Shown piece after piece: positions 1-8,436 of a stretch of DNA of 64,000 nt. The number at the start of each line of letters is the position of its first letter. Position 1 is the first letter of the stretch. The notes under the pieces were generated by a model that was not told the DNA's origin, did no database searches, and saw only the letters and a program-made list of their open reading frames with translations. The translations under genes were made by a program, and so were the position numbers. Source of the stretch: CAYXLI01 sp964464925 (GTDB lineage Bacteria; Acidobacteriota; Terriglobia; Bryobacterales; Bryobacteraceae); NCBI GenBank assembly GCA_964464925.1, contig CAYXLI010000001.1, positions 186,001 through 250,000 on the forward strand, in the 5' to 3' direction.

Positions 1-765
1 CTCTACCGGCTCAGCAGTATCGATCGTCATCGGCACGAGCATCTTGTTCAGGTGCCCGCGCGAGCGGACGCGCTCCACAATCTCCTGTCCGAGATAGCAG
101 CCTTTTGAGAAATGCAACGCCTGCATTTGTTGGGTCTCGTGCGGAATGAGCGTTTCGTCGATGTCGGAGCCGTAACGAGGCCTGTGATTCTCCAGCCGGA
201 CTGCCTCTGAGGCTTCGGCATCCGCCTCAGGCACCTGCGCGATCGCGAGTTGGTCGAGCAGAGCCGCTTTCTCATCCAGTGGCAGGAAGAGCAGAAATCC
301 GATAGGGCCGGTTGTGGACGAGCGAGCCACAAAGCGTTTTTTCCACCGCGCGATGCCATGCGCAGCGGCCGGAACGGGAGCGCCAATATCCTGGAGAATC
401 TCTTCGGAATCCGGACCTTCGATCCCGATGGTCGCCATTGTACCGGTTGCGTCTTCCAGCGTGACATCGTCCGCGATGATGAACTTGTCCAGATGCTCAA
501 ACAGTTTCGGGCCGGTTTCAGGTTCGGTATCGAGCAGGAATACGTCCCCGGCCCGGAATAGATTCACGTCCGCGAGTATCTTGCCTTGGGCGTTCAAAAA
601 GAACGCGTAAAGGCCGTCGCCGTCGCCCAACAGTTGCACATGGTTCGTGGTCATGGCGTGCAGCAGGCGGGCGTTATCCTCGCCGTGGACAAAAATCTTG
701 CCCCGCCGCGACAGGTCGATCCATGCCGCATGCGTGCGTAAACCTTCATAACCAAGTGTGTTCAT
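1..765 (-). CDS. ygfZ: YgfZ/CAF17-like folate-binding protein (C-terminus outside window)
   Basis: Reads continuously on the minus strand from ATG at 765 to the window edge (255 codons), so the C-terminal part is missing. The family signature KGCYLGQE lies at residues 221-228, with the conserved Cys at 223, followed by a VRSRGH segment; the N-terminal part resembles GcvT-like aminomethyltransferase folds. Family knowledge: YgfZ/CAF17 proteins bind folate and help assemble or repair certain Fe-S enzymes. The start codon overlaps the TGA of the upstream membrane-protein gene (ATGA), suggesting coupled translation. An Fe-S maintenance role fits an organism that also carries the ISC operon seen at 17-22 kb, but that link is inference. 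Confidence 0.9.
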   Translation of the reverse strand, partial: MNTLGYEGLRTHAAWIDLSRRGKIFVHGEDNARLLHAMTTNHVQLLGDGDGLYAFFLNAQGKILADVNLFRAGDVFLLDTEPETGPKLFEHLDKFIIADDVTLEDATGTMATIGIEGPDSEEILQDIGAPVPAAAHGIARWKKRFVARSSTTGPIGFLLFLPLDEKAALLDQLAIAQVPEADAEASEAVRLENHRPRYGSDIDETLIPHETQQMQALHFSKGCYLGQEIVERVRSRGHLNKMLVPMTIDTAEPVE

Positions 766-1151
766 ATCAACATCCAGTTCGCCAGAAATCGAAGATAAGC
801 CGACAGGATCACCACAATCACGCCAGTGAAGACTACACCTTTGGTCAGCCGCGCCTGCTTCTCTTGCGTAATGGATGATCGGGAGAGCAGAATTGATACG
901 GCAAGAATATGTAGCGCCAGCAGCATCTTGATTCCGAACCAAAGGTGATATCGGGGCGGAATATTCTGTTTCGTAACCAGGTTGTATATGCCGGAGATCA
1001 CGATCAACGCCGTGCCCCACTGCAGGTAAGGCGCAAAACGCCGCATCGGCGCCGCCGTGGTCTGCGCAAAGATCGCGCCACCAAGAAGTGTGATTGCCGC
1101 CAAAATATGCATCGAGCGCATCAGGACGCTCAGCACCGCCATCCAGATCAT
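762..1151 (-). CDS. Small integral membrane protein, four predicted TM segments
   Basis: 129-residue hydrophobic protein with about four membrane segments (roughly residues 8-30, 42-60, 70-90 and 104-124) and a basic loop (residues about 91-103) between TM3 and TM4. The first helix carries RSMHILAA and the third HLWFGIKMLLALHIL; such paired histidines resemble CopD/DUF420-type membrane proteins, but I cannot assign a family with certainty. It lies directly upstream of ygfZ and overlaps it by 4 bp, so the two are probably co-translated. Function unknown. Confidence 0.75.
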   Translation of the reverse strand: MIWMAVLSVLMRSMHILAAITLLGGAIFAQTTAAPMRRFAPYLQWGTALIVISGIYNLVTKQNIPPRYHLWFGIKMLLALHILAVSILLSRSSITQEKQARLTKGVVFTGVIVVILSAYLRFLANWMLI

Positions 1152-1175
1152 AGGAATGCAACCATCTTCGCAGAC

Positions 1176-1439
1176 CTAGGCGTCGCGCTTCTTGCGCTTG
1201 ATTTCTTCCATGACTGACGTGATCAGTTCCTTCGAATCCGTGAGAGCCTTCAGGATGATCTGAACGTCCATCGCCGGCTTGCCGGGCTGCCGCGCACTCT
1301 GGCAGTAGACGCCGTGCTGCCCCACCAGCACCAGCGCGTCGGTGAGCAGATCCAGCGTCACCGCCAACCTTCCACGTTCCAGCCCCATCTGCGTTTCGTA
1401 GGCCTCCAACTCCTGCTGCTTTTCCAGGTAAACAGACAT
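1176..1439 (-). CDS. Small hypothetical protein, predicted helical
   Basis: 87 residues, soluble, with an N-terminal segment rich in Gln/Glu (predicted helix or coiled coil) and a very basic C-terminus (EEIKRKKRDA). No domain recognised. It is the first gene of a minus-strand run with the membrane protein and ygfZ (25 bp gap downstream) and is divergent from the MFS/spermidine synthase gene, with only 66 bp between the two starts. Coding status rests on clean length, codon pattern and operon position. Confidence 0.6.
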   Translation of the reverse strand: MSVYLEKQQELEAYETQMGLERGRLAVTLDLLTDALVLVGQHGVYCQSARQPGKPAMDVQIILKALTDSKELITSVMEEIKRKKRDA

Positions 1440-1505
1440 GTCTCTCTTCAGGTTAGGGCAAGACTGCGGGACGAATGTGCGATCATTCCCTTTACCCCCA
1501 TTTAG

Positions 1506-3542
1506 ATGCTTCTATACGCGATCACCACGTTTCTGAGCGCTTTCCTGTTGTTTCAGATTGAGCCGATGATCACGAAGATCATCCTCCCGTGGTTCGGCGG
1601 TTCCGCGGCTGTCTGGACGACGGCATTGATGTTCTTCCAGATCGTGCTCCTGCTGGGCTACCTCTACGCGTGGGCTACGAATCAGTTCCTCCGTCCCAAG
1701 GTGCAGGTGATCGTACATTCGCTCTTGCTGGCGGTCAGCATTGCGTTCTTACCGGTTATCCCCTCACTCCGCCTGAAGCCTTCCGGGGCGGAGGAACCGA
1801 CATTCGGCATCGTGCTTCTGTTGACGGCAACGATCGGCTTGCCTTATCTGCTTCTGTCGACTACTGGACCGTTAATGCAGGCGTGGTATGTGCGCGCGAA
1901 TGCTTCGGCCGTCCCGTACCGGCTATACGCGCTGTCGAATCTCGGTTCGATGTTGGCTCTCCTCAGCTATCCAATCGCAGTGGAGCCGTTCCTCACCGGA
2001 CATGATCAGGCGTGGCTGTGGTCTGTCGGCTATGGCCTGTTCTGTGTATTCGCCGCCTCCGTCGCGTGGAAAGGGCGGAAAGGAGAAACGGCCGCCGCCG
2101 CGGCGAGCCCCTCATCTGATGCTGCTCCGCCATCCCTTCCGCTGAAACTGCTGTGGGTCGGCCTGACAGCGTGCGCCTCGGTGCTGCTTCTTGCTGTCAC
2201 CAGTTACCTGACGCAGAACATTACGCCCATGCCGTTCTTATGGGTGTTGCCCTTGAGTTTGTACCTTCTCAGCTTCATCTTGTGCTTTGAATATGAGTGG
2301 GCCTATAAACCCCGGGTGTATTTGCCGTTGCTGCTGATTGGAATCGGCGGAATGGCATGGGCGATGCACTTCGAGGCCGGAGAAGCGTCGATTCGATATG
2401 CGATTCCGGGGTACTCACTCGCGTTTTTCGTCTGCTCCATGATCTGCCACGGAGAAGTCGCGCGCCGCAAACCTCATCCGCGTTATCTCACGCTGTTTTA
2501 CCTTCTGATATCGATCGGCGGCGCACTCGGTGGTTTGTTCGTTGCATTGTTGGCGCCGAAAATCTTTCCCGACTACTATGAATTCCCAATCGGCCTGGTA
2601 GCCTGCTCCGCCTTGGCGGCGGTCGCGCTCTGGCGGGAGCCCACGCTGGTCGGCCGGTTCATGCCCCCTTTTGCGCTACGCTCGATCTTCGTTTTGTTCA
2701 TCTGTGGGCTGGCCGGATTCCTGATCTGGGATGCAAAGCAGACAGCCGACACTTACCGCCTCCAGGTGCGCAACTTTTACGGTGCTCTCAAGGTACGTGA
2801 TCAGCAGGAGAACGAAGAGTACAACGCCATGCGGATGCTCGTACACGGAACAATATCCCACGGCGAGCAGTTGCGTGACCCTCAGTTCCGCCGGACGCAC
2901 ACGTCCTACTACAGCGAGAACTCAGGGATTGGACTCGCCATGCTGGAAGCCGAAACGAAGCAATCGATTCGCGCTGCCGTCGTCGGATTGGGCGCCGGAG
3001 TCCTGGCAACGTATTGCCGCGAGGGCGATGTGTTCCACTTCTATGACATCAATCCGGCGGTTTACAAAATCGCCACTACCGAGTTCACCTTCCTCCGCGA
3101 CTGTCCCGGCACGAAGGAAGTATTTCTCGGGGATGCCCGTCTCATCATGGAAAGTAAGCCACCGCAAAACTACGATGTGATCGCGGTTGACGCGTTCTCA
3201 GGCGATGCCATCCCGGTCCACCTCCTGACGAAGGAAGCTTTCCGGCTCTACTTCCGGCAACTGAAGCCCACTGGCACGCTGGGCGTTCACATTTCCAATC
3301 AGTATCTGAACCTCGGCCCGGTGATTTCGCGCATCGCCCAGGATCTGGGAAAGCACGCCATCGTAGTGGATGATGATGAGGACAAGGATTATCTGTCGTC
3401 CTCGACGTGGGTGATCTTCCCTGGGACGGACTCGGTGTTCGCCTCCCCCGGCAAGAATGTCACGATCGAGCCGCTGGAGCCCGCTCCCAAGCTCCGCCCG
3501 TGGACGGACGACTATAGCAACCTGGTGCAGATTCTCAAGTAA
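1506..3542 (+). CDS. Fused MFS-like transporter/spermidine synthase-like protein
   Basis: 678 residues. The N-terminal half holds many hydrophobic helices (from residue 2 to about 420), starting with a segment that contains FLLFQIEPMITKIILPWFGG, typical of membrane-bound spermidine-synthase fusions. The C-terminal half has a Rossmann methyltransferase-type core: GLGAG near residue 495, FYDINP (acidic residue for the nucleoside), LGDAR, and DAFSGDAIPVHLLT near residue 560. Polyamine synthases share this fold, but substrate and direction of any transport are unknown for the fusion family. ATG follows a short 66-bp divergent spacer. It converges on rnr with only 5 bp between stop codons and no clear terminator. 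Confidence 0.85.
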   Translation: MLLYAITTFLSAFLLFQIEPMITKIILPWFGGSAAVWTTALMFFQIVLLLGYLYAWATNQFLRPKVQVIVHSLLLAVSIAFLPVIPSLRLKPSGAEEPTFGIVLLLTATIGLPYLLLSTTGPLMQAWYVRANASAVPYRLYALSNLGSMLALLSYPIAVEPFLTGHDQAWLWSVGYGLFCVFAASVAWKGRKGETAAAAASPSSDAAPPSLPLKLLWVGLTACASVLLLAVTSYLTQNITPMPFLWVLPLSLYLLSFILCFEYEWAYKPRVYLPLLLIGIGGMAWAMHFEAGEASIRYAIPGYSLAFFVCSMICHGEVARRKPHPRYLTLFYLLISIGGALGGLFVALLAPKIFPDYYEFPIGLVACSALAAVALWREPTLVGRFMPPFALRSIFVLFICGLAGFLIWDAKQTADTYRLQVRNFYGALKVRDQQENEEYNAMRMLVHGTISHGEQLRDPQFRRTHTSYYSENSGIGLAMLEAETKQSIRAAVVGLGAGVLATYCREGDVFHFYDINPAVYKIATTEFTFLRDCPGTKEVFLGDARLIMESKPPQNYDVIAVDAFSGDAIPVHLLTKEAFRLYFRQLKPTGTLGVHISNQYLNLGPVISRIAQDLGKHAIVVDDDEDKDYLSSSTWVIFPGTDSVFASPGKNVTIEPLEPAPKLRPWTDDYSNLVQILK

Positions 3543-3547
3543 CGCAC

Positions 3548-5866
3548 TTAAGCTCGGGGCTTGCGCCGACGCGGTGGCTTCGGTTCGTAAAGTGAGAATT
3601 GCAGCTTCCGCTCCACCGGATCTACCCGGTCCAGGATGACTTGCACTTCATCGCCGATGGAGAACTCCCGTTTGCTCCGCTCGCCTACAATTTTGCGTGT
3701 GTTCTCGTGATAGCGGAAGTGATCGCCCTGCAACGTATCCACCGGCACCAGGCCTTCGATAAAGAGATCGGTCAGTTCTACAAAGAACCCGAACCGCGTA
3801 GTGCTGATGATGAGAGCGCGAAACTCCTCACCAACGCGGGGCGCCATAAACTTCGCCTTCTTCCACTCCACCAGCTCGCGCTCGGCTTCGTCCGCCCGCC
3901 GTTCCGCGAGAGAGGATTCCTGCGCAATCTCTTTCAGTTGTTCTTCAGTGAGCGGAGCAACCCTTTGCTCCAGCCAGGAAGTCAGGACCCTATGCACTAC
4001 CAGGTCAGGGTAGCGCCGGATCGGAGATGTGAAATGCGTATAATTTTCCGCAGCAAGCGCGAAATGTCCCTGGTTCTCCTCGCTGTAACGTGCCTGCTTC
4101 AGCGAGCGCAACATCAGGTACGTCAGGATGCGCTCCTCCGGCTTCCCCTCCAGCCTCGCTACTAACTTCTGATATTGCCGGGAGTTCACCTCAAGGCTGG
4201 CATCCGGCAGGATGATGTCCTTGAACACCTTCCGTCCGTCGCGTTTGCGTTCCATGGTCCGCAGCTTGCGTACCGGTGCGGCGCCGACTCCCAGGGTGTA
4301 GCCGAAATGGGCCGCCACTTCCTCGAAATCCAGGATTCTCTTCGGATCCGGCGGCTCGTGAATGCGGTAGAGGGAGGGGACGTCGGCCGTCGCTAGATGT
4401 GCCGCCACTGCTTCGTTCGCGGCCAGCATGAATTCTTCGATAATCCGGTGTGCGATGTTCCGCGGGTGCCTGGTGACACCGGTCATTTCGCCTTCGGTTC
4501 CGAATTCGATGAGCGGCTCCGGCATGTCGAAATCGATCGATCCGCGCTTGGTTCTCTTCCGGTTCAGGATGAGAGCCAATTCGCGCATCAACTCGAATCG
4601 CGGCACCAGCGAGGCGTATCGCGCGCGCAGGTCCTCATCACCTTCCAGAATTCGGAAGACGTTGGTATACGTCATGCGTTCGGCGCTTCGGATCACCCCG
4701 CGTCCGAACTCTTGAGAGACCACGTCGCCTTTGCGATCAATCTCCAACAATGCGCTTACCACCAGCCGATCCACACCGGGTTTCAGGGAGCACAACTCCG
4801 TCGACAGTTCCACCGGCAGCATTGGAACCGCGCGATCGGGAAAGTATACGCTGGTGCCTCGCGTCGCGGCTTCGCGATCGATCGGCGAACCGGGAGTTAC
4901 GTAATAACTGACATCGGCAATATGCACGTGGAGCGCATAGTTGCCGTTCGGCAAATGCTCCACCCAAACGGCATCGTCAAAATCGCGAGCCGTTTCGCCG
5001 TCAATGGTTACGATCGCGTATTCTCGAAAATCGCGCCTCCGCGCGACCTCCTCCGCAGGCACTTCCGGCGGATAATGCCGGGCCTGTCTGAGCACTGCGG
5101 GCGGAAACTCGTGCGGGATATGAAATTTGCGGATGATGATCTCGACATCGATTCCGAAGTCATCCGGAAACCCGAGCACCTCGATTACGCGGCCGATCGC
5201 ATGGTCGCCATCCTCGGCGTAATCCAGGATCTCCACGTTCACGATCATTTCGTCCAGATCTTCTGCGCTCTGGATGCGCACCGGTTCTACGCCGACACGG
5301 TCCACCGATCGGCCAGACGGGGGGATCTCCATGGCTTCCGGGATCTCGATCCATTGGCTGATCCGTTCATCGTGCGGCTGCACGAAATTACCGCGCTTGC
5401 GGACGTGAAACTGGCCGACGACGGTAAGGTGCGCCCGTTTCAGAATCTGTACGATTTCGCCATCGGCCTTGCCATCGCGCTCCACCCGCACGATGCGCAC
5501 TACTACGCGATCGCCGTTCATCACGGACGAAGCCGATTCACGCGGGATATAGATGTCGCCGCGAATGCCTTCGATGGCTCGGTCCGGAATCAGAAAACCA
5601 TAGCCGTCGCGGTGAATCGACATACGGCCCACGGCGTACTCGCGGCTCTTTGCGGTGAGTACGTATTGATCGCCCCTCAGCGCGATGAGGTCGCCCTTCC
5701 CGGCCAACCGCTCCAAGGCCTCTTCCAAAGGGCGCCTCTCTCCTCCGCGCACCCCTAGCTCTCGAACCAGTTGCTTGAAAGAAGCCCTCGCGTGCGGCGA
5801 GCGCCCGATCTGATGTAGGATCTTCGCATCCGTCAGTGAACTGTCATCCTTGGACACGAACATCAT
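3548..5866 (-). CDS. rnr: Ribonuclease R
   Basis: 772 residues, the usual length for RNase R. Domain order: N-terminal helix-turn-helix region, cold-shock-like OB domains (GRMSIHRDGYGFLIPD near residue 80), the RNB catalytic domain (DGETARDFDDAVWVEH near residue 290, with the metal-binding Asp residues), and a C-terminal S1 domain (from about residue 680) ending in a basic tail (KPPRRRKPRA). It degrades structured RNA 3'-5' processively. Two adjacent ATG codons (5866 and 5863) could start it; an AAGG sequence lies just upstream. Divergent from the adenosine-specific kinase gene with 65 bp between. Confidence 0.96.
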   Translation of the reverse strand: MMFVSKDDSSLTDAKILHQIGRSPHARASFKQLVRELGVRGGERRPLEEALERLAGKGDLIALRGDQYVLTAKSREYAVGRMSIHRDGYGFLIPDRAIEGIRGDIYIPRESASSVMNGDRVVVRIVRVERDGKADGEIVQILKRAHLTVVGQFHVRKRGNFVQPHDERISQWIEIPEAMEIPPSGRSVDRVGVEPVRIQSAEDLDEMIVNVEILDYAEDGDHAIGRVIEVLGFPDDFGIDVEIIIRKFHIPHEFPPAVLRQARHYPPEVPAEEVARRRDFREYAIVTIDGETARDFDDAVWVEHLPNGNYALHVHIADVSYYVTPGSPIDREAATRGTSVYFPDRAVPMLPVELSTELCSLKPGVDRLVVSALLEIDRKGDVVSQEFGRGVIRSAERMTYTNVFRILEGDEDLRARYASLVPRFELMRELALILNRKRTKRGSIDFDMPEPLIEFGTEGEMTGVTRHPRNIAHRIIEEFMLAANEAVAAHLATADVPSLYRIHEPPDPKRILDFEEVAAHFGYTLGVGAAPVRKLRTMERKRDGRKVFKDIILPDASLEVNSRQYQKLVARLEGKPEERILTYLMLRSLKQARYSEENQGHFALAAENYTHFTSPIRRYPDLVVHRVLTSWLEQRVAPLTEEQLKEIAQESSLAERRADEAERELVEWKKAKFMAPRVGEEFRALIISTTRFGFFVELTDLFIEGLVPVDTLQGDHFRYHENTRKIVGERSKREFSIGDEVQVILDRVDPVERKLQFSLYEPKPPRRRKPRA

Positions 5867-5931
5867 TATCGCCTTGTTGTTTGCCGCGAATCAGTAGCCG
5901 TTGAGCTATAGCATGCGCAACAATCAGAATC

Positions 5932-6414
5932 ATGCAGATAGTGTCGGTTCGTCTGGAGATCCCCGAAGGCGCCAACCTGGTTCTCGGGTCCAGTCATTTC
6001 ATCAAGACGGTTGAGGACCTCTACGAAGCCATCGTGAACACGGTGCCCCAGATGAAATTCGGCATCGCGTTCAACGAAGCTTCCGGAGCATGCCTCACGC
6101 GAATAGACGGTAATGACGACGAATTGAAAGCCGTGGCGATGCGCAATGCGACAGTCATCGGCGCAGGGCACAGCTTCGTGATCGTGATGAAGGAGGGCTA
6201 TCCCATCAACGTCCTCGGCCGAATCAAAGATGTTCCGGAAGTCTGCACCATCCACTGCGCCACGGCGAACCCCGTCGAGGTAATCCTGGCCGAATCGGAA
6301 CTGGGAAGAGGCATTCTCGGGGTGATTGACGGGTCGTCACCGAAAGGCGTGGAAGGCCCGCCGGATGTGGAATGGCGGCACGGCCTGCTCCGAAAGATTG
6401 GCTACAAGCGATAA
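5932..6414 (+). CDS. Adenosine-specific kinase (PF04008/DUF355 family)
   Basis: 160 residues matching the compact adenosine-specific kinase family first characterised structurally from archaea. Family-like segments include PEGANLVLGSSHFIKTVEDL near the N-terminus, KFGIAFNEASGACLTR, GAGHSFVIVM and a C-terminal LGVIDGSSPKGVE. The function (binding or phosphorylation of adenosine-like nucleosides) comes from family knowledge, not from context. It is the first gene of a plus-strand set; the epimerase gene starts 4 bp after its stop, so they are likely co-transcribed. Confidence 0.88.
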   Translation: MQIVSVRLEIPEGANLVLGSSHFIKTVEDLYEAIVNTVPQMKFGIAFNEASGACLTRIDGNDDELKAVAMRNATVIGAGHSFVIVMKEGYPINVLGRIKDVPEVCTIHCATANPVEVILAESELGRGILGVIDGSSPKGVEGPPDVEWRHGLLRKIGYKR

Positions 6415-6418
6415 GACA

Positions 6419-7438
6419 ATGATCACGACCGAACAGCAGTTGGACGACATCCTGTCCACGCCCTCCGACGAAGATGTCGCATCGCTTCGCGAGCTTCCCG
6501 GCGACATCCTGATCCTCGGTGTGGGAGGCAAAATGGGTCCCACTCTGGCGATCCGTGCAAAACGCGCTTCCGATGCCGCAGGTGGGAAGCGGCGGGTAAT
6601 CGGCGTATCGCGCTTCACCTCGCACGATGCGCAGAAACTTCTGACAAGCAGGGGCGTCGAGACGATTTCCGCTGATCTGCTAGCTCGCGAAGACCTGGCG
6701 CGCCTTCCCGAGTGCGAAAACGTTATCTACATGGCTGGGCGGAAGTTTGGGTCCGCCGGTTCGCCTGCCCTCACCTGGGCCATGAACGCGTGGCTTCCGG
6801 GTTTGGTTTGCGAGCGTTTCGCCGATTCGCGCATAGTAGCGTTTTCCTCGGGAAACATTTATCCGCTGATGCCGGTCGCATCCGGCGGCGCAACCGAAGG
6901 AACGCCGCCCGGCCCGATTGGAGAGTATGCCGAGTCCGTGCTGGCTCGGGAGCGAATCATCCAGCACTTTGCCGAAACGCAGGGCACGCCGGCTGTTCTT
7001 CTACGCCTGAACTACGCGGTGGAGTTGCGCTACGGCGTGCTCTTGGACATCGGCACAAAGGTGTTCGAGCGCAAACCGGTAGATCTCAGTATGCCTGCCG
7101 CAAACGTGATCTGGCAGGGTGATGCCAATTCCGTTGCGTTACGTGCGTGGAAGCTTTGTCAATCGCCGGCGGCGATTCTGAATCTGACCGGTCCCGAAAC
7201 GCTGTCCGTGCGGTATGCGGCTACCCGCTTCGGTGAGATTTTCGGGGTGGAACCCATTTTTGAAGGAAGCGAATCCCAGACGGCGTTGCTCAATAACGCA
7301 GCGCGGTGCCATCGTCTCTTCGGGTACCCGTCCGTCTCGATCGAGCAAGTCATCGAGTGGACCGCGAACTGGATCGGACGTGGTGGCACCACTTTCAATA
7401 AGCCCACTCATTTCGAGACCAGAGACGGAAAATTCTAA
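6419..7438 (+). CDS. NAD(P)-dependent epimerase/dehydratase-like protein
   Basis: 339 residues from ATG 6419, chosen because a longer reading would overlap the kinase gene by about 90 bp. N-terminal Rossmann motif ILGVGGKMG near residue 34, followed by NVIYMAGRKFG and VAFSSGNIYP, matching extended short-chain dehydrogenase/epimerase folds. The usual catalytic Tyr-x3-Lys is only partly recognisable (GEYAESVLARE has Tyr but no Lys at +4), so the enzyme may be atypical. Its TAA is directly followed by the ATG of the DHDPS-family gene, a sign of a shared pathway. Substrate unknown. Confidence 0.82.
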   Translation: MITTEQQLDDILSTPSDEDVASLRELPGDILILGVGGKMGPTLAIRAKRASDAAGGKRRVIGVSRFTSHDAQKLLTSRGVETISADLLAREDLARLPECENVIYMAGRKFGSAGSPALTWAMNAWLPGLVCERFADSRIVAFSSGNIYPLMPVASGGATEGTPPGPIGEYAESVLARERIIQHFAETQGTPAVLLRLNYAVELRYGVLLDIGTKVFERKPVDLSMPAANVIWQGDANSVALRAWKLCQSPAAILNLTGPETLSVRYAATRFGEIFGVEPIFEGSESQTALLNNAARCHRLFGYPSVSIEQVIEWTANWIGRGGTTFNKPTHFETRDGKF

Positions 7439-8410
7439 ATGCCCTACGAGATTATCCCTGCGCACCCGCTCGCGTTGACGGCGGAGCGGAAGCTTGACGA
7501 ACGCCGCCAGCGCGCTCTCACCCGCTATTATGTCGCCTCTGGCGTGAACGGCATCGCCGTCGCCGTACATACCACCCAGTTCGCCATCCGGGAGTCTGGG
7601 TTACTGGAACCCGTACTGCGGATCGCGAAGGAAGAGATTGGGCGCTCGCCGTTGAAAGCTATCGCTGGTGTAGTGGGGCCGACCGTGCAGGCAATCCGCG
7701 AAGCGGAGTTGGCTGCACGACTCGGCTATAACGCCGGGCTCCTTAGTCTCGGCGCGCTCGTGAACGCGACTACCCGCAAACTGATCGAACATGCCGAGGC
7801 GGTCGCGTCCATTATTCCGGTTATCGGCTTCTATCTTCAGCCGGCCGTCGGCGGACGCGTTTTGTCGTATGAGTTCTGGCGTAGATTCGCCGACATCGAA
7901 AACGTGGTTGCGATTAAAGTGGCGCCGTTCAACCGTTATCAGACGTTGGATGTCCTCCGCGCCGTTGCTGATTCTGGCCGGCCGCTCCGCCTTTATACGG
8001 GTAACGATGACAATATCGTCCCCGATCTCATCACAGAATTCAGATTTGGAGAGAAGACGGTTCGCTTTCACGGCGGACTTCTTGGGCACTGGTCGGTCTG
8101 GACGCGACGCGCCGTTGGGTTGATGCAATCGCTGGATGACATGCCGGCTGCGGAGGTGCTCCGGTTGGGTGTGCAGATTACGGATGCCAATGCTGCCTTT
8201 TTCGACGCAGGCAACGGCTTTCGTGGGTGTATCGCCGGGCTTCATGAAGTGTTACGTCGCCAGGGACTGCTGGAAGGCCGCTGGTGCCTTGATCCGCACG
8301 AGGGACTCTCTGCCGGGCAAAGTGAAGAGATCGACCGGGTGTACGCGGCTTACCCCCATCTGAATGATGACGAATACGTTCGCGAGAACCTAGCCGCCTT
8401 CTTGCGGTAA
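7439..8410 (+). CDS. Dihydrodipicolinate synthase (DapA)-family aldolase/lyase
   Basis: 323 residues, TIM-barrel class I aldolase family. The Schiff-base lysine is in NVVAIKVAPFNRY (about residue 158). The usual GTTGE substrate loop is replaced by AVHTTQFAI, so it is probably not the lysine-pathway DapA but a relative acting on another keto acid. ATG starts immediately after the stop of the epimerase gene. Together with the epimerase it may handle a sugar-acid substrate; that is inference. Confidence 0.85.
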   Translation: MPYEIIPAHPLALTAERKLDERRQRALTRYYVASGVNGIAVAVHTTQFAIRESGLLEPVLRIAKEEIGRSPLKAIAGVVGPTVQAIREAELAARLGYNAGLLSLGALVNATTRKLIEHAEAVASIIPVIGFYLQPAVGGRVLSYEFWRRFADIENVVAIKVAPFNRYQTLDVLRAVADSGRPLRLYTGNDDNIVPDLITEFRFGEKTVRFHGGLLGHWSVWTRRAVGLMQSLDDMPAAEVLRLGVQITDANAAFFDAGNGFRGCIAGLHEVLRRQGLLEGRWCLDPHEGLSAGQSEEIDRVYAAYPHLNDDEYVRENLAAFLR

Positions 8411-8436
8411 ATTAGGGAAATCCTCCTGAGGACTTC

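Noticed and set aside
48..500. Minus-strand frame of 150 codons rich in Arg/Ser
   Set aside because: It lies in another frame of the ygfZ gene, whose KGCYLGQE motif shows the true frame.
4397..5758. Long plus-strand reading frame (453 codons) across rnr
   Set aside because: It is antisense to a clearly conserved RNase R and has no recognisable family; GC-rich coding DNA often leaves such open frames.
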